This document shows, piece by piece, positions 34,392 to 43,204 of a stretch of DNA of 64,000 nt. Each line of letters begins with the position of its first letter. Within the stretch, counting starts at the first letter, position 1. Location: NCBI RefSeq assembly GCF_015207605.1, contig NZ_JADEWO010000002.1, forward strand, positions 186,001 to 250,000. Direction: 5' to 3'. The translations under genes were made by a program, and so were the position numbers. A model generated the notes under the pieces. That model did no database searches and had not been told where the DNA came from. It saw only the letters and a list, made by a program, of their open reading frames with translations. Origin of the DNA: Oculatella sp. LEGE 06141 (lineage in GTDB: Bacteria > Cyanobacteriota > Cyanobacteriia > Elainellales > Elainellaceae).

Positions 34392-35562
34392 GCGTTTCGC
34401 TGGCTAAGGGTTCAAAAAACTCACTCTGCTCAATGATGTTGCGGCTGGGTAACAGCAGCGGATTGTCCCGCAGGGCGTGCGGCAATTGGTTGCGATCGCT
34501 GCCCAGCAAAACGGGGGAAGCGGCTAAACTCAACAGAGAAATCTGGCTGGCAATTTGCGGTTGCCAACAGAAATCAATCCACCGTTGGGGCAAGTTGGCT
34601 AGACCGTCATTCGTGGCGGTTGGGGGAGGTGCTGTCGCCGGACGCACCCACAAATCGCTGGTCAATATCGTTCCAGACTCTGGTACTACTGCCGCAATGC
34701 GGCGATCGCGCTCGATGACGGGCAGAATATCGGTTGACCAGCCCACCGCAATCCATGTATCGCCCAGTAAAAGCGGTTGCAAATACGCATCAGAACTGTA
34801 AACCTTCACCTGTTGATGTAGCTGTCGTAGCTCAGAGTTTAATTCTGGCAGCGATGCAATATCAGCCGCATTAACGGACTGCCCTAGCCTTTTCAGCACC
34901 AGGCCAATGACCGATCGGGGGCTATCGGGCAAAGACAGATAACCTCTCAGTTCCGGTCGCCACAGGTCATCCCAATCGGTTGGAGCCCAGCCTAAGTCTT
35001 CGAATGCTTCAACGCTGTAAGCCATCATTAGGGTGCCCCAGCGATAGGGAGCCGCCCAAATGTCGCCCGTTTCGGCGAGTTGCCCCTGGCGATCGCGGCG
35101 CACGAAAGCTTGCCAGTTGGCTGGCAGTTGCTCCCACCCAGACAGCGTATCAATCTCTAGCGGCTGAATTAAGCCTTGCTGAATTGCCGATGTGAGCCAA
35201 AAATCTCCCAGCGTAATCAAATCGGCCACTGAAGGGGCTTCAGAACGGGTAAATGGCAGCGAAAACGGCAGACCAGAGCGATCGTCTCGCGATTCTGCAT
35301 CGTTGGCCGGATTCCAGCGTTGCAGCAAGTCAAACAAATCACTCAACTGAGGTTGTGCCAGCACATTCAATGGCACTCGTTGCTCTAGCCGTCGCTGAAA
35401 CTCTCGCACCAGTTGGGCGGGAATCGAACCGTCTAGCATCCGGATCTTTAGTGCGGCATCTCTACCCTGAGCGCCACACCCAGCTAATAACTGATTGAGC
35501 AGTAACGCGCCTGCACCCAGAAGGAGCGATCGCCGATGAATAGGAGTCGTTAGTGGGGTCAC
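34345..35562 (-). CDS. Extracellular solute-binding lipoprotein, polyamine type
   Basis: 405 aa. The N-terminus HRRSLLLGAGALLLNQLLAG-Cys has twin arginines and a lipobox (LAGC), so Tat or Sec export and lipid anchoring are expected. DIWAAPYRWGTLMMAYSVEA, the Pro-rich hinge area and the C-terminal WIDFCWQPQIASQISLLSLA fit the PotD/PotF family of periplasmic substrate-binding proteins. Ligand identity, polyamine or another small organic cation, cannot be read. No permease or ATPase gene is adjacent, so it is an orphan. Its 3' end overlaps the 33705 gene. Confidence 0.85.
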   Translation of the reverse strand: MTPLTTPIHRRSLLLGAGALLLNQLLAGCGAQGRDAALKIRMLDGSIPAQLVREFQRRLEQRVPLNVLAQPQLSDLFDLLQRWNPANDAESRDDRSGLPFSLPFTRSEAPSVADLITLGDFWLTSAIQQGLIQPLEIDTLSGWEQLPANWQAFVRRDRQGQLAETGDIWAAPYRWGTLMMAYSVEAFEDLGWAPTDWDDLWRPELRGYLSLPDSPRSVIGLVLKRLGQSVNAADIASLPELNSELRQLHQQVKVYSSDAYLQPLLLGDTWIAVGWSTDILPVIERDRRIAAVVPESGTILTSDLWVRPATAPPPTATNDGLANLPQRWIDFCWQPQIASQISLLSLAASPVLLGSDRNQLPHALRDNPLLLPSRNIIEQSEFFEPLASETLNQYHRQWVAVRQRD

Positions 35563-35854
35563 GTCAGCAGAAAAATGAACACAGCGGAATGAATAACAGA
35601 TGGGTAAACAACAAGCAGTTGTTCCTTGCCTTTCCCAGGTTAACGGATTGAACGCCCATCATTGCAGGAGCAGATTCAAGAAAGGGACTGGCAGCACTGG
35701 CTGCAATGGGTGGCAGTGCCACCAGCATGGTCGGGCGCACACGATGGCAAAAACACCGCAATATTACCGGCAAGCTTGAGTCAAACAACTGAGTAGGACA
35801 TTCTCGATAACTGCCGCGTTATTGCCGATTTTTACCCGTTGAGGATGTGAGGAG

Positions 35855-35877
35855 AGGTGATGGTGATTTATTCACCT
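35855..35877 (+). terminator. Candidate terminator hairpin in the gene-free region
   Basis: Six-bp arms aggtga and tcacct with an 11-base loop, followed by ttttcatta. No plus-strand gene precedes it, so it may terminate an unannotated transcript. Confidence 0.35.
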
Positions 35878-35900
35878 TTTTCATTATTAATCCCAATAAC

Positions 35901-35917
35901 AGGCCGAAAAACGGCCT
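35901..35917 (+). terminator. Candidate terminator hairpin, GC-rich
   Basis: Stem aggccg/cggcct with a loop of five a, then aaattt. It lies 24 bases after the preceding hairpin and may belong to the same transcript end. Confidence 0.45.
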
Positions 35918-36196
35918 AAATTTCTGTTGGATTGCTCTCTAATTTCTCAATTCAGTCTCAACAAAAATAGATGGCAGATGAGCGATCGCTGCATTGACTT
36001 TAAAGAACTGTAAGCTTAATGACCGAATGGCAACATTTTCATCAGATCGGCCTGAACGTTTTAGCAAAAAATCAACCTGAGTAACGTCCCAGATGCTGAC
36101 ATTGGTTGAGGATTTATACTCAATAGTTCGTTTTGCTACCGTTTAGGCTGTTCAGGTTTTTGAAGAGGATTGAATCCGGCGCAGTCCTTCTCCAAC

Positions 36197-36213
36197 AGCA
36201 TCTCTGAGATGCT
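36197..36213. promoter_or_regulatory. 17-bp palindrome upstream of the 36407 gene
   Basis: agcatctc-t-gagatgct is a perfect inverted repeat with a one-base centre. It is about 190 bases upstream of the next gene. The symmetry is operator-like; no regulator is identified. Confidence 0.4.
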
Positions 36214-36406
36214 AGAGAAACTGAGCATTCTTAATTCTTTTGCTCAAAAATACTCTGATGCTGTTCCTTTTTCTGGATAGTCGCAGTAGCGCTAAATGTG
36301 AAATTGAATGACTAAAGGTTAAATGATTCAGGAGTAACTGTGGAAAAGCCAGTTAGTTATTTAACATGAAGGTTGAAATCAGTTAGATAAAGTTAGAGTC
36401 TCAAGC

Positions 36407-36781
36407 ATGGAATTAACCCAAGACCAAGTTGCCACATTGAATGTGAGAATTGAGGCACTGCATCAGATGGTTGAGCAGCTAGGTGAACAAACTGCTGTTG
36501 TCTTATCTGAAGTACGTTCTTCTAAAAAAAATGATGGCGGTTTTCCTCACTTTGGCACCGGCACTGGACGCCATTCTCTGCAAAGTCGCGGCAGTTCGGA
36601 TGCTTCGATGGCACACAAAGATGTTTTGCTAGATTCTGACTATCCTGATCCTGAAACTCATCAGGGTGAACGCACCTTAGCACCAGAGATTCAAATTCAA
36701 CGGTTAACGGCTCAACTGACGGCTGCTTACAACCGCATTGCGGCTTTAGAGGAGCAGTTACTGGCTCGGCGCACGCACTAG
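36407..36781 (+). CDS. Coiled-coil protein of unknown function, 124 aa
   Basis: A soluble protein with heptad-like helices at both ends (VATLNVRIEALHQMVEQLGE and RLTAQLTAAYNRIAALEEQL) flanking a Gly/Ser/His-rich, probably disordered middle (GGFPHFGTGTGRHSLQSRGS). No signal peptide. It likely oligomerises through the coiled coils. I do not recognise a named domain. The start ATG at 36407 has no strong Shine-Dalgarno. Two tandem 13-bp repeats follow the stop. Confidence 0.7.
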   Translation: MELTQDQVATLNVRIEALHQMVEQLGEQTAVVLSEVRSSKKNDGGFPHFGTGTGRHSLQSRGSSDASMAHKDVLLDSDYPDPETHQGERTLAPEIQIQRLTAQLTAAYNRIAALEEQLLARRTH

Positions 36782-36783
36782 CC

Positions 36784-36809
36784 CATTGAGTTTGGTCATT
36801 GAGTTTGGC
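36784..36809. repeat. 13-bp tandem duplication after the 36407 gene
   Basis: cattgagtttggt and cattgagtttggc are directly adjacent, differing only in the last base, two bases after the stop codon. Confidence 0.85.
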
Positions 36810-36832
36810 CGAAGTGTTGTAGAAGCCAGTCT

Positions 36833-36848
36833 CAGCCAAGTATGGCTG
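36833..36848. terminator. Short hairpin between convergent genes
   Basis: Arms cagcca and tggctg with a four-base loop, between the 36407 gene and the cobT-like gene. A weak bidirectional terminator candidate; there is no T tract. Confidence 0.35.
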
Positions 36849-36897
36849 GCGTGAATGTTGAGACACGACAGCTCTGGTTAGAACATCAATTTTGCCC

Positions 36898-38034
36898 CTA
36901 AAGCGTCAAGGGTGATTGCTGACAACTGTTTAGATCGTCTGCCACGGTTTCAATGGCTTGCAATAATTTTGCTTGATTCCAGCCCTGGTAAAGTTGGGCT
37001 GCGATCGCACATCCACCCGCACCAACACCCTCTTTAACGTACCCCTGTTCATAGGCTCGCAGTTGGGCGTAGCGTGCCTCTGTGAAACAAAGCTGTGTGG
37101 CTAGCAGAGGGGCTTTTAGCAGTTGAGCCAGGCCAACCGTGTCGCCTGTCGGATCGTCTGCCACCCAACGGGTGGTTCCAACCACAATTTGCGTCGATTG
37201 CCAGGGTATCGATCGACTTTGAGTAATCGCCTGGATCAACGCATAAACCGCCAGCATTTGCGTTCCGCCAGCGAGCAAGACCCCACAGCGTCGGCTGGCT
37301 GCGATCGCCATTCCGGCTATAGCGGGCTGCATCGGATCGCCCACGGCTGCCATAACCTGAAACGGTGTGGGCTGTAATGAAGCCGTAGGCCGATTGGAAC
37401 CGAACAACTGCTGCAAGCCCTGATGGGCGATCGTCCACTTCTGGGTGTGATTGCACGCAGGATGGCTGCTGTTTACTTTGCCGTTGGCATCCCACCCTAA
37501 TCCGCTGAGGACGGCCAGTGCAGTGGTTGTGCCGCCTACCACACACTCGCCTAAAATCACATAGCTTTGAGGAACCTGAGCCGCCAGACGATCGCCCCAC
37601 AGCAAGCCCTGTTCAAACAGATGCTCGACCATGTCCAGGCTCAATGCGTTACCGCTGCTGACACATCGAGCCGGTTTGCCGTTTAAGTTAATACACGGAA
37701 CGGTGGGTTCATGCCTTAAACCCGCATTGAAGAGATGCATAGGAATTTGTTGCTCTGCCACAACCGCACGGCTAATTAACACCGGAGAGGCTCCAGCCTG
37801 AAGCGGCGGCAATGGATAGTGGGGTTGCGATCGTGGCCCATTGTAGAGAAATTCGGCATCGGCGATCGCTGTAAATTGGCGATCGGCGGGCGTTGCTCCA
37901 GCGGCTGAAATGCCAGGAATTAACCCGGTTTCAGTGAATCCCAGGACACAGGCAAACAGCGGTGAGCGTGCCGTAAACCGTTCCAACCACTGTTGCCCCT
38001 GCGGTTGCTGTGTATAGACTCGAATGTTCGCCAC
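36898..38034 (-). CDS. CobT-like nicotinate-nucleotide phosphoribosyltransferase (TIGR00303/UPF0284)
   Basis: 378 aa from the GTG at 38034. That start is supported by AAGGA seven bases upstream and a better match to the family N-terminus; an ATG at 38085 would add 17 residues. The set of blocks SSGNALSLDMVEHLFEQGLL, GECVVGGTTTALAVL, AVGDPMQPAIAGMAI, LAGGTQMLAVYALI and EGVGAGGCAIAAQLY identifies the TIGR00303 branch of CobT-like enzymes used by cyanobacteria. Known CobT activates dimethylbenzimidazole or an adenine-type base for the lower ligand of cobamides. Cyanobacteria often make pseudocobalamin, so an adenine-related role would be expected, by inference. It follows the DUF2232 gene. Confidence 0.85.
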   Translation of the reverse strand: MANIRVYTQQPQGQQWLERFTARSPLFACVLGFTETGLIPGISAAGATPADRQFTAIADAEFLYNGPRSQPHYPLPPLQAGASPVLISRAVVAEQQIPMHLFNAGLRHEPTVPCINLNGKPARCVSSGNALSLDMVEHLFEQGLLWGDRLAAQVPQSYVILGECVVGGTTTALAVLSGLGWDANGKVNSSHPACNHTQKWTIAHQGLQQLFGSNRPTASLQPTPFQVMAAVGDPMQPAIAGMAIAASRRCGVLLAGGTQMLAVYALIQAITQSRSIPWQSTQIVVGTTRWVADDPTGDTVGLAQLLKAPLLATQLCFTEARYAQLRAYEQGYVKEGVGAGGCAIAAQLYQGWNQAKLLQAIETVADDLNSCQQSPLTL

Positions 38035-38054
38035 CAATGGTTCCTTGCTTTGGG

Positions 38055-38852
38055 TCAATCTTCTTCCAGCAGCACTTGTACCCACTGAGGCGGCTCTGGA
38101 ATAGGATTACCTAATCGCTCTAACAGCAACCATGCCGCTAGATGCACTGTGAATAAATAAATAAAGTCGCTACAAATGATCACGCCGATCGTCATTAACT
38201 GCACAACGGTTAGATCGATTTGACCCAATACTCCAATTCCTAGCACCCCCCAATCCACTAATCTGCCAACGCCCCATTCAGCCAAATCTGCAATGCGGTT
38301 GGTTACGTATGCCCACAAGTCTTCGCCCAGGAAGGTCGATAACAGCCAAATGCGAAAGAAAAAGCCGAAGGTGGAAATCAGGGTACCAGTTGAAATGGAG
38401 AAGAACCAACCCGACTGCCGTTTCCACAGGCCACCGAGTTGCACACCCAGCAACCCATAGGGCACGAAAAAGAGCAGACTCAGGTAAGGCCCCATCAACA
38501 CAGATAGCAACAAGCCGGATACCAATGCCGACATCCACGCAGCGCGTAACCCCCAGCGCAGATACACCAGAGCAATTGGCACTGGAAACAAAATTCGCAT
38601 CCAGGGGCCAATGCTCAAGTAGTAGCTCACCAGCCACAGCAGGCTGGCCGTGCTGGCTAAGAACGCCGTTTCCACCATAACTAACGGTGGTGGAGAGGTT
38701 TTAACGGGAGGAGCCGTTAGTTCTAGCTGAGCCGCTTCAGGTTGAGTTGATTCTGGCGGCTCATCAACCCAGTTTGTGTCATCTGATTCAGAGACCGCTT
38801 CCCCATTGTTGCGAGTAGGGTCAACCTGACTATCTTCAAAAGAACCGCTCAT
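38055..38852 (-). CDS. DUF2232 multi-pass membrane protein
   Basis: 265 aa with an acidic, Pro-rich N-terminal cytosolic tail of about 55 residues (SDDTNWVDEPPESTQPEAAQ). Some six to seven membrane helices follow, including MVETAFLASTASLLWLVSYY, RWGLRAAWMSALVSGLLLSV and LMTIGVIICSDFIYLFTVHL. The pattern fits the DUF2232/YybS family, which has no established function. It is upstream of the cobT-like gene, 20 bases to the chosen GTG, so the pair is probably cotranscribed. A transporter role for a cobamide precursor is only a guess. Confidence 0.82.
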   Translation of the reverse strand: MSGSFEDSQVDPTRNNGEAVSESDDTNWVDEPPESTQPEAAQLELTAPPVKTSPPPLVMVETAFLASTASLLWLVSYYLSIGPWMRILFPVPIALVYLRWGLRAAWMSALVSGLLLSVLMGPYLSLLFFVPYGLLGVQLGGLWKRQSGWFFSISTGTLISTFGFFFRIWLLSTFLGEDLWAYVTNRIADLAEWGVGRLVDWGVLGIGVLGQIDLTVVQLMTIGVIICSDFIYLFTVHLAAWLLLERLGNPIPEPPQWVQVLLEED

Positions 38853-39530
38853 GCCACATCCGAAACGATCGCTGATCTACTCTATCGCTATATTTTGCGA
38901 TCGGCATCGATTCGGGATAGAAGCCCGTCTCGTCGGCCATCGAAAAACGGGGCGATTGTTTAATTTAATTCAACCTATTCCATCCGGTTAATCCGATCGC
39001 AGTTAAGGTTCTCAATTCTTACGTTGACTGGGCTATCCAATAACAGTTGATGCTTATCTTTCACTGCATTCGTTGGCGTTGCTCGGTATCAATACCATTG
39101 ACTTGGGTTGTTTTGGACGGCAATAAAAAATCGTTGAGAAACTTCCATTAAGTTCCCCTTGATGTTGAAAGTCACCTGTTACCCAACTGAATGGAGAGAT
39201 TAATCCTTAAACAGATGTCTCTACTAATTTTGTGAATTGTAACGAGAAGTGACAAAACCGTAGTGTGATAAAGATTCCTAACCAGTTGCATCCATGGGGT
39301 TATGGTCAGGTTAATCTGAGTTTTATAGCAGTTAGGAACAATTTAAGGAAAGCAATTAGCCGCAGCAATTAGCTAACCTCACAGTTGAAACGAACCCCTT
39401 ACAAACGAAACACTGCATCTAAGCTTTAACTGATTTCTCCTAGGAAAACGCTAGGTGCTGGTGGCTATGAGCTAGTAGCTATACTCGGCTTTTGGTATCG
39501 GTTCCTGTTAGTAATAAAAGTGAGTGTCCT
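38853..39530. other. Long leader before the EF-G paralogue
   Basis: 678 bases between divergent transcription units. The short plus-strand frames, such as one of about 33 codons near 39051, are not convincing. No tRNA, riboswitch or repeat was identified. It holds the promoters of DUF2232 and of the EF-G paralogue, and perhaps a long 5' leader. Confidence 0.55.
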
Positions 39531-41579
39531 ATGAGCGAAAAAGTGTTTTCCGGCTCACGAAACGTGGCGATCGTGGGTCCCTATCTGAGTGGTAAAACAA
39601 CCCTGCTTGAAAGTATTTTGTCCGTGACTGGAGCGGTGTCTCGGAAGGGCAAAATTACGGAGGGTAATACGGTAGGGGATTCGACTCCAGAAGCCCGCGA
39701 TCGCCAAATGAGTGTGGAAGTTAATGCCGCCAGTACAGAGTACGGCGGCATTCGTTTTACGTTTATCGATTGTCCTGGGTCGATTGAGTTTGCTCAGGAA
39801 ACCTACAACGCCCTGATTGGAGTAGACGCCGCCATTGTAGTGTGTGAAGCGGATAGCGATCGCGTCCTAACGCTTACGCCGCTATTTCAGTTTTTAGACG
39901 ACTGGGAAATTCCCCATCTGGTCTTTGTTAACAAGATGGATCGGGCTTACTCTAGCTTTGCTGACTTGCTCGACGCTCTAAAAACCGTTTCCAGTCGCCC
40001 CCTGGTCGTGCATCAGTATCCCATTGGGCAACGGGAAAACCTGACAGGATTCATCGATCTGGTCACCGAGCAAGCCTATCAATACCATCCTGGAGCTGCC
40101 GCTGACCCAATTCCACTACCCGATTCGCTCAAAGATCAAGAACATGCGGCACGGGAAGAAATGCTGGAAACCCTTGCCAATTTTGACGATCATCTCCTGG
40201 AAGAACTCTTAGAAGATATAGAGCCGCCTCAAGATGAGATCTGGCAAGACTTGAAGATGGAGCTTGGGGCTGATTTAATTGTGCCCGTCCTCATTGGTGT
40301 GGCAGACCAGGACTTTGGGGTGCGGCCTCTGCTCAATGCGCTGTTGCGAGAAGCACCTGAGCCAGACGTCACTGCCGATCGCCGAGGAGTAACCCTTAAC
40401 GACCAAACACCGATTGCCCAAGTGCTGAAAACCTACTGTACGCCTCAAGGTGGCAAGCTTTCTTTGGTGCGAGTGTGGCAAGGCTCGTTGACAGACGGCT
40501 CGGTATTGAATGGCGTTCGCATTGGCGGCATCTACGATTTGATGGGGCAACATCAGCAAAGTTTGACAGAAGCACCCGCAGGGGCGATCGTGGCATTGGG
40601 TCGCATGGAAGGCATCAAAACCGGAGATACCCTCAGCTCCGATCCGCAACTGGCCAATGCCTTACCGCAGGCAGAACAGATTGCGCCAGTGTTTGCGCTG
40701 GCAATTACGCCAGAAAAACGAAGCGATGAGGTAAAGCTAAGCGGTGCGCTGACAAAACTGCTAGAAGAAGATCCATCCCTTTACTGGGAGCAGCATGGGG
40801 ATACGCATGAGGTGATTTTGTGGGGACAGGGTGAAATCCATGTGCAGGTGGCGCTCGATCGCCTTCGCCGCAAATACAATCTGCCCATGACGACTCACCT
40901 GCCGCAAATTCCGTATAAAGAAACGATTCGTCGTCCTGCGGCCTCGGTGCATGGGCGATATAAGCGACAAACGGGCGGTCACGGCCAGTTTGGTGATGTT
41001 TACCTGGATATTAAACCGCGTCCACGGGGTGCAGGGTTTAGTTTTAGTGAAACGATTGTGGGTGGCGTAGTCCCCAGACAATACATTCCCGGAGTGGAAT
41101 CGGGGGTGCGAGAGTATCTAACGCATGGGCCGCTCGGGTTCCCAATTGTGGATGTCGAAGTGACGTTAACCAACGGGTCGTACCACACCGTTGATAGCTC
41201 CGAGCAAGCGTTTAAACAGGCGGCACGGCTGGCGATGCAGGAGGGAATCCGCCAGTGTGAACCGAGCCTACTAGAGCCAATTTTGTCGGTAACTATATCA
41301 GTGCCCAACGAATTTACTTCTAACGTGCTGCGTTTGATCAGCACTCGACGCGGGCAAGTCTTAGGATATAGTGGCAAAGCCAATTGGCGCGGTTGGGATG
41401 AGGTTCAGGCTTATTTACCGCAAGCTGAAATGCAAGATCTCATTGTGGAACTGCGATCGCTCACGATGGGGGTAGGTTCATTCCGCTGGCAGTTCGACCA
41501 TCTTCAGGAAGTTCCTGAAAAGGTAATGGAACGAATGCGGGTGCAAGCCGGAAATGGCAACGGCAACCACCACGATTGA
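39531..41579 (+). CDS. Elongation factor G-like GTPase
   Basis: 682 aa from the ATG at 39531; an upstream frame to 39492 would add 13 residues. Domain order is that of EF-G. In the G domain, the P-loop is GPYLSGKTTL (residues 16-25), DCPGS replaces DTPGH at 80-84, and NKMD is at 134-137. Domains II to V follow, with GGHGQFGDVYLDIKP in domain IV and TRRGQVLGY in domain V. The catalytic His of switch II (EF-G His87/91) is Ser84, and the switch I ITI segment is MSV. So it is an EF-G paralogue, not the main translocase. A ribosome-related GTPase with altered hydrolysis is inferred. Confidence 0.88.
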   Translation: MSEKVFSGSRNVAIVGPYLSGKTTLLESILSVTGAVSRKGKITEGNTVGDSTPEARDRQMSVEVNAASTEYGGIRFTFIDCPGSIEFAQETYNALIGVDAAIVVCEADSDRVLTLTPLFQFLDDWEIPHLVFVNKMDRAYSSFADLLDALKTVSSRPLVVHQYPIGQRENLTGFIDLVTEQAYQYHPGAAADPIPLPDSLKDQEHAAREEMLETLANFDDHLLEELLEDIEPPQDEIWQDLKMELGADLIVPVLIGVADQDFGVRPLLNALLREAPEPDVTADRRGVTLNDQTPIAQVLKTYCTPQGGKLSLVRVWQGSLTDGSVLNGVRIGGIYDLMGQHQQSLTEAPAGAIVALGRMEGIKTGDTLSSDPQLANALPQAEQIAPVFALAITPEKRSDEVKLSGALTKLLEEDPSLYWEQHGDTHEVILWGQGEIHVQVALDRLRRKYNLPMTTHLPQIPYKETIRRPAASVHGRYKRQTGGHGQFGDVYLDIKPRPRGAGFSFSETIVGGVVPRQYIPGVESGVREYLTHGPLGFPIVDVEVTLTNGSYHTVDSSEQAFKQAARLAMQEGIRQCEPSLLEPILSVTISVPNEFTSNVLRLISTRRGQVLGYSGKANWRGWDEVQAYLPQAEMQDLIVELRSLTMGVGSFRWQFDHLQEVPEKVMERMRVQAGNGNGNHHD

Positions 41580-41619
41580 CTAGTCGTACCGTTACTTCCA
41601 AATTAGAGGACTCATTTCG

Positions 41620-41643
41620 TGGGGCGATCGTGCGATCGCCCCA
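41620..41643 (+). terminator. HIP1-based terminator after the EF-G paralogue
   Basis: Arms tggggcgatcg and cgatcgcccca are perfectly complementary around a two-base centre, 40 bases after the stop. tttgc follows. It is the likely end of the EF-G-like transcript. Confidence 0.65.
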
Positions 41644-41678
41644 TTTGCATAACACCTCATCCATGGAAAGATATTGGC

Positions 41679-41697
41679 GGGCTGCTCAAAGCAGTCC
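41679..41697. repeat. Short hairpin upstream of the 41781 gene
   Basis: Arms gggctgct and agcagtcc pair over eight bases (one G-U) around a three-base loop. It could be a second terminator or a leader hairpin. Confidence 0.35.
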
Positions 41698-41780
41698 GGC
41701 ATAAACCAAACCTGGGGTAGACGCTGAACGACCATCAAATCTGAGATACCAGAACAATCAAGATGTCCTGGTAATTCACC

Positions 41781-42002
41781 ATGTTCAGCCTAGTAGAAGC
41801 AACCGTTAAACCATTACTGCTCAACGACAAGGTGCTGAAAGTGGCGTATGAACTCTATCTGCAAGCACCGCAAAGCTATTCCCCGGCGATCGATCTGCGG
41901 GAGTTATCGAAAAAAACAGGAACCAGCCTGCTTGAATGCCGTAATGCTATCGTGGAGGCCAATCGGCTTGGCAGATTTCCAAACTGTTCACTGCATTCTT
42001 GA
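41781..42002 (+). CDS. Small helical protein upstream of the acyltransferase
   Basis: 73 aa, soluble and helical, ending in DLRELSKKTGTSLLECRNAI then VEANRLGRFPNC. The SKKTGTSLLECRNAIVEANR block looks helix-turn-helix-like. It is coupled to the acyltransferase gene by a TGATG stop/start overlap, so it may modulate that gene or enzyme. I do not recognise the family. Confidence 0.65.
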   Translation: MFSLVEATVKPLLLNDKVLKVAYELYLQAPQSYSPAIDLRELSKKTGTSLLECRNAIVEANRLGRFPNCSLHS

Positions 42003-43120
42003 TGACCCGAAAAGACCCGATTTTTCCAGGTGCGGCAGAACCCAACCATCCGCCGACCGTAGAAGAGAACAATCAGTCTGTGCAAATTGCCGACGAGCCT
42101 CAAGCCCAACCGTGGAGCTGGTTCGACTGGTTTTGTTTATGGTATCCTCCTGGCTGGCTAATTTTGTTGAACCGTCACTGGCAGCGGTACCACGACGATC
42201 CCGATGGATGGAATTATCTTGAATACGCTCTGTTTTTAATACCGTTTGGCTTCTACATCGCGTTTTTGCTGCGCTGGCTGCGGTTGGGATGTCGGGCACC
42301 TCGATCGACATCGGCTGCAATTGACCCAACCTATCAAACGGCTTTGCGTCGAGATATCCTGGCTCCGATTCTGAAGCATTACTTTCAAGCAGAGTTATAT
42401 CAACCGCAGCATTTACCCAATCAAACCCCATTTATTGCGACCATGAACCATGCCGGAATGGCATTTCCGTGGGATTTTTTGGGGCTTGGCGTGTTGTTGA
42501 GCCAGGAAAAAGGCTGGCTGGTTCGTCCTGTTGCCCATGAGTTATTCTTCGATCATCCCTGGTTACGTTGGTGGCTACCAGCCGGATGGTCCCAAAGTTT
42601 GGGCGGCGTTCGGGCTGAACGGCAAAGCTTTGAATCAACCGTTTCTGCTCAAGAACCGAATCTTGTCTTGCTTTATGCACCCGAAGGATGGCGAGGGTTA
42701 GCGAAAGGGTGGAGACAACGACACCAATTGCAAACCTTCGATCCTAGCTTTGTGCGATTGAGCGATCGCCACCATATGCCAATTATGCCCGTGGCTTGCA
42801 TTGGCAACGAGTACCTGCATCCGTGGACAGTGAACGTCAAGCGGTTGGCGCGTTGGTCGGGGTTGCCGTTGTTTCCGCTCTCGTTCCTGATGCTTGCCTT
42901 TCTGCTCTTTCCGTCCATGGGCGTTTGGGCTAACCGAACTCGATTGCGCTATTACATTCAACCCGTCGAAACCGTTTGGCAGACATCGGGTTTAACCCAA
43001 CCGCTACAAACACGCTCGGTTGCCTACCAAAAAGCGCAGGAGTTGCGATCGCGGCTTCAGCACTCGCTCAACCAGCATCTCGTTCATTTGGGCTTTGGTT
43101 CACCGCAGGCGAAACAGTAG
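42002..43120 (+). CDS. Putative lipid acyltransferase (PlsC/DAGAT-like fold)
   Basis: 372 aa. One or two membrane helices occur near residues 70-95. The motif NHAGMAFPWDFLGLG has the acyltransferase His and Asp in the H-x7-D spacing found in DAGAT-like or TMEM68-like acyltransferases rather than the usual H-x4-D. LLYAPEGWRGLAKGWRQ supplies the second conserved block (PEG). An enzyme that acylates a lipid or glycerol-type acceptor at the membrane is expected; the acceptor is not known. The ATG at 42002 overlaps the stop of the small upstream gene as TGATG, which decides the start. A TTG at 41999 is less likely. Confidence 0.78.
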   Translation: MTRKDPIFPGAAEPNHPPTVEENNQSVQIADEPQAQPWSWFDWFCLWYPPGWLILLNRHWQRYHDDPDGWNYLEYALFLIPFGFYIAFLLRWLRLGCRAPRSTSAAIDPTYQTALRRDILAPILKHYFQAELYQPQHLPNQTPFIATMNHAGMAFPWDFLGLGVLLSQEKGWLVRPVAHELFFDHPWLRWWLPAGWSQSLGGVRAERQSFESTVSAQEPNLVLLYAPEGWRGLAKGWRQRHQLQTFDPSFVRLSDRHHMPIMPVACIGNEYLHPWTVNVKRLARWSGLPLFPLSFLMLAFLLFPSMGVWANRTRLRYYIQPVETVWQTSGLTQPLQTRSVAYQKAQELRSRLQHSLNQHLVHLGFGSPQAKQ

Positions 43121-43204
43121 ATCAGCAATTAGCACAACGGTCAACTTTTGGTGTATTGATGAGGATGGCAAACGCCAGATAACATCGAAAATGACTCACT
43201 CTTA

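Larger units (their letters stand above)
35563..36406. other. 844-base region without a recognised gene
   Basis: Open frames here are short and not protein-like. On the plus strand there are two hairpins: one at 35855-35877 (aggtga/tcacct, followed by tttt) and one at 35901-35917 (aggccg/cggcct, loop of five a). A 17-bp palindrome lies at 36197-36213. The composition is AT-richer than in the flanking genes. The region could hold a small RNA ending at the hairpins, and the promoter of the 36407 gene. Confidence 0.6.

Noticed and set aside
35564-35788. A 74-codon minus-strand frame upstream of the solute-binding protein
   Set aside because: No coherent domain or signal peptide, poor protein-like pattern; the region more likely carries a promoter and a possible RNA.
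37049-37600. A 183-codon minus-strand frame within the cobT-like gene
   Set aside because: Same strand but another frame of a well-supported gene; its Arg/Gly/Ser-rich translation is typical of a shifted reading.
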